Source of the DNA: Bacteroidota bacterium
GTDB lineage: Bacteria > Bacteroidota > Ignavibacteria > Kryptoniales > JAKASW01
Length of the DNA stretch: 7,410 bases
Direction: 5' to 3'
NCBI GenBank assembly: GCA_021789755.1
Contig: JAJYJD010000172.1
Location: 1 to 7,410 of the forward strand
Shown here: positions 6,234 through 7,410 of the stretch, piece by piece
How positions within the stretch are numbered: the stretch's first letter is position 1
How the letters are laid out: every line of letters begins with the position of its first letter
The notes under the pieces: model-generated
What the model saw: the letters and a program-made list of their open reading frames with translations, nothing else
What the model was told of the DNA's origin: nothing
The model's database searches: none
Made by a program: the position numbers and the translations under genes

Positions 6234-7410
6234 ATGGGAATGACAATCACTGAAAAAATTCTTGCCGGGCATTCCGGTAGAGACAAGGTGGTGCCGGGCG
6301 AGAACGTCTGGGTTGATGTCGACATTCTAATGACACACGACGTGACCGGGCCGGGCACGATTTCTATATTCAGAAAAGAATTCGGAGAAGATGCAAAGAT
6401 CTGGGACAGAGAGAAGGTCGTCGTAATCCCGGACCACTATATTTTCACCGAGGACCAGCACGCGAGGCGGAACGTCGTTTTCCTTCGCGACTTCGTGAAA
6501 CAGCAGGAGATCGACAATTTTTATGATGTCGGTACGCCCGACTACAAGGGAGTCTGCCATGTCGCGCTTCCCGAAGAAGGTTATACCAGACCCGGCGAAG
6601 TGCTTTTCGGCACCGACTCGCATACCTGCACGGCGGGCGCGTTCGGCGAGTTCGCCACCGGCATCGGAAACACCGACGCCGCGTTTATCCTGGGCACCGG
6701 CAAGTTATGGGTTAAAGTCCCGGAGACGATGCGGTTCGTCTTCGACGGCAGGATGCCGGAATACCTCATGGCAAAAGACCTGATCCTCCGGATAATCGGC
6801 GACATTGGCGTCGACGGCGCGTCTTACGCCGCGATGGAGTTCGCGGGCGGCGCCGTCCACAGTCTGAACATCGAAGAGCGAATGACACTCTGCAACATGG
6901 TGATCGAGGCCGGCGGCAAGAACGGAGTCATATCTCCGGATGATGAGACTATGAAGTATGTGAAGGCGAGGAGCAACAAGGCGTTCAATCCAGTTCACAA
7001 CGATCCCGACGCGAAATTCGCGTTCGAGAAGAAATACGATGCATCTAAACTTATCCCCCTTGTCGCCAAACCCCACTCCCCTGAGAACGTGGACACAGCC
7101 GAAAATCTGTCCGGCGTGAAGGTCGACAGGGTGTATATCGGTTCATGCACAGGCGGAAAGTTGACCGACTTTAAAGCCGCAGCGCGTATACTCAACGGGA
7201 AGAAGACCGCGGTAGACACCTTCATCGTCCCGGCAACGACGGACGTCGCAAAAGGTCTGCATGAGACCAAGATCGGCGGGAAAACGCTCCACCAGATTTT
7301 CGAGCAAGCCGGATGCAGGATCGGCAATGCAAGCTGCGGAGCCTGCCTCGGCGGCCCGGAGGACACGTTCGGCAGACTGAACGGCGCTGAAGTCTGCCTC
7401 TCGACGACCA
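6234..7410 (+). CDS. leuC: 3-isopropylmalate dehydratase large subunit, 3' truncated by window
   Basis: This is the [4Fe-4S] subunit of isopropylmalate isomerase, which interconverts 2- and 3-isopropylmalate and, in CimA users, also acts on citramalate. The first 392 residues are visible; the start MGMTITEKIL and compact layout fit the shorter (roughly 420-residue) LeuC/homoaconitase-like type rather than the longer E. coli type, so about 30 residues are cut off. Aconitase motifs include HVALPEEG (109-116), FGTDSHTCTAGAFGEFATGIG (125-145) and the three cluster cysteines C305 (GSCTGG), C368 and C371 (CGACLGG). The start is ATG 6234 with AGGAAG at 6217-6222; a second ATG at 6240 is possible. 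It lies 343 bp after leuA, separated by an inverted-repeat element. Homoaconitase activity cannot be excluded from sequence, but the leuA and cimA neighbours favour isopropylmalate/citramalate. The small subunit LeuD must lie outside the window. Confidence 0.94.
   Translation, partial: MGMTITEKILAGHSGRDKVVPGENVWVDVDILMTHDVTGPGTISIFRKEFGEDAKIWDREKVVVIPDHYIFTEDQHARRNVVFLRDFVKQQEIDNFYDVGTPDYKGVCHVALPEEGYTRPGEVLFGTDSHTCTAGAFGEFATGIGNTDAAFILGTGKLWVKVPETMRFVFDGRMPEYLMAKDLILRIIGDIGVDGASYAAMEFAGGAVHSLNIEERMTLCNMVIEAGGKNGVISPDDETMKYVKARSNKAFNPVHNDPDAKFAFEKKYDASKLIPLVAKPHSPENVDTAENLSGVKVDRVYIGSCTGGKLTDFKAAARILNGKKTAVDTFIVPATTDVAKGLHETKIGGKTLHQIFEQAGCRIGNASCGACLGGPEDTFGRLNGAEVCLSTT

Overview
The window is one co-directional (+ strand) branched-chain amino acid biosynthesis cluster. 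In order it holds the 3' end of ilvB (acetolactate synthase large subunit), ilvN (small subunit), ilvC (ketol-acid reductoisomerase), cimA ((R)-citramalate synthase), a 76-codon gene for a small ferritin/rubrerythrin-like helical protein, a doubtful 59-codon ORF, leuA (2-isopropylmalate synthase) and the start of leuC (isopropylmalate isomerase large subunit), which runs off the right edge. No gene on the - strand is credible.

Pathway logic: CimA condenses pyruvate and acetyl-CoA to citramalate. Isopropylmalate isomerase (LeuC with LeuD) and LeuB, neither LeuD nor LeuB being in view, convert this to 2-oxobutyrate, and IlvBN and IlvC take it to isoleucine. The same IlvBN and IlvC make the valine precursor, and LeuA and LeuC lead to leucine. 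The layout suggests a bacterium that can make isoleucine without threonine deaminase. IlvB/IlvN, cimA/small gene and possibly ORF59/leuA are joined by 4-base stop/start overlaps (GTGA or ATGA).

The most unusual content is in the gaps. Each of the three gaps free of small ORFs (ilvN-ilvC, ilvC-cimA, leuA-leuC) carries its own imperfect inverted-repeat element of about 110-205 bp. Each is built from a different short reiterated word: AGGT/AAAAGG-type (16-bp period), AGTCAAA/GTTTTGA (7-bp period) and AAGTTCCAAA. They share architecture rather than sequence, sit between genes of one transcription direction, and lack the GC stem plus U-run of a normal terminator. I cannot identify them as a named family.

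Organism: the moderately GC-rich coding sequence, good Shine-Dalgarno sites, CimA pathway and word-repeat palindromes between genes suggest an environmental bacterium. From memory, similar intergenic word-repeat palindromes occur in some Ignavibacteria/Bacteroidota-related and other uncultured lineages, but the window has no marker that settles the phylum. The proteins are ordinary, well-conserved family members; the novelty lies in the intergenic elements and the two small ORFs.
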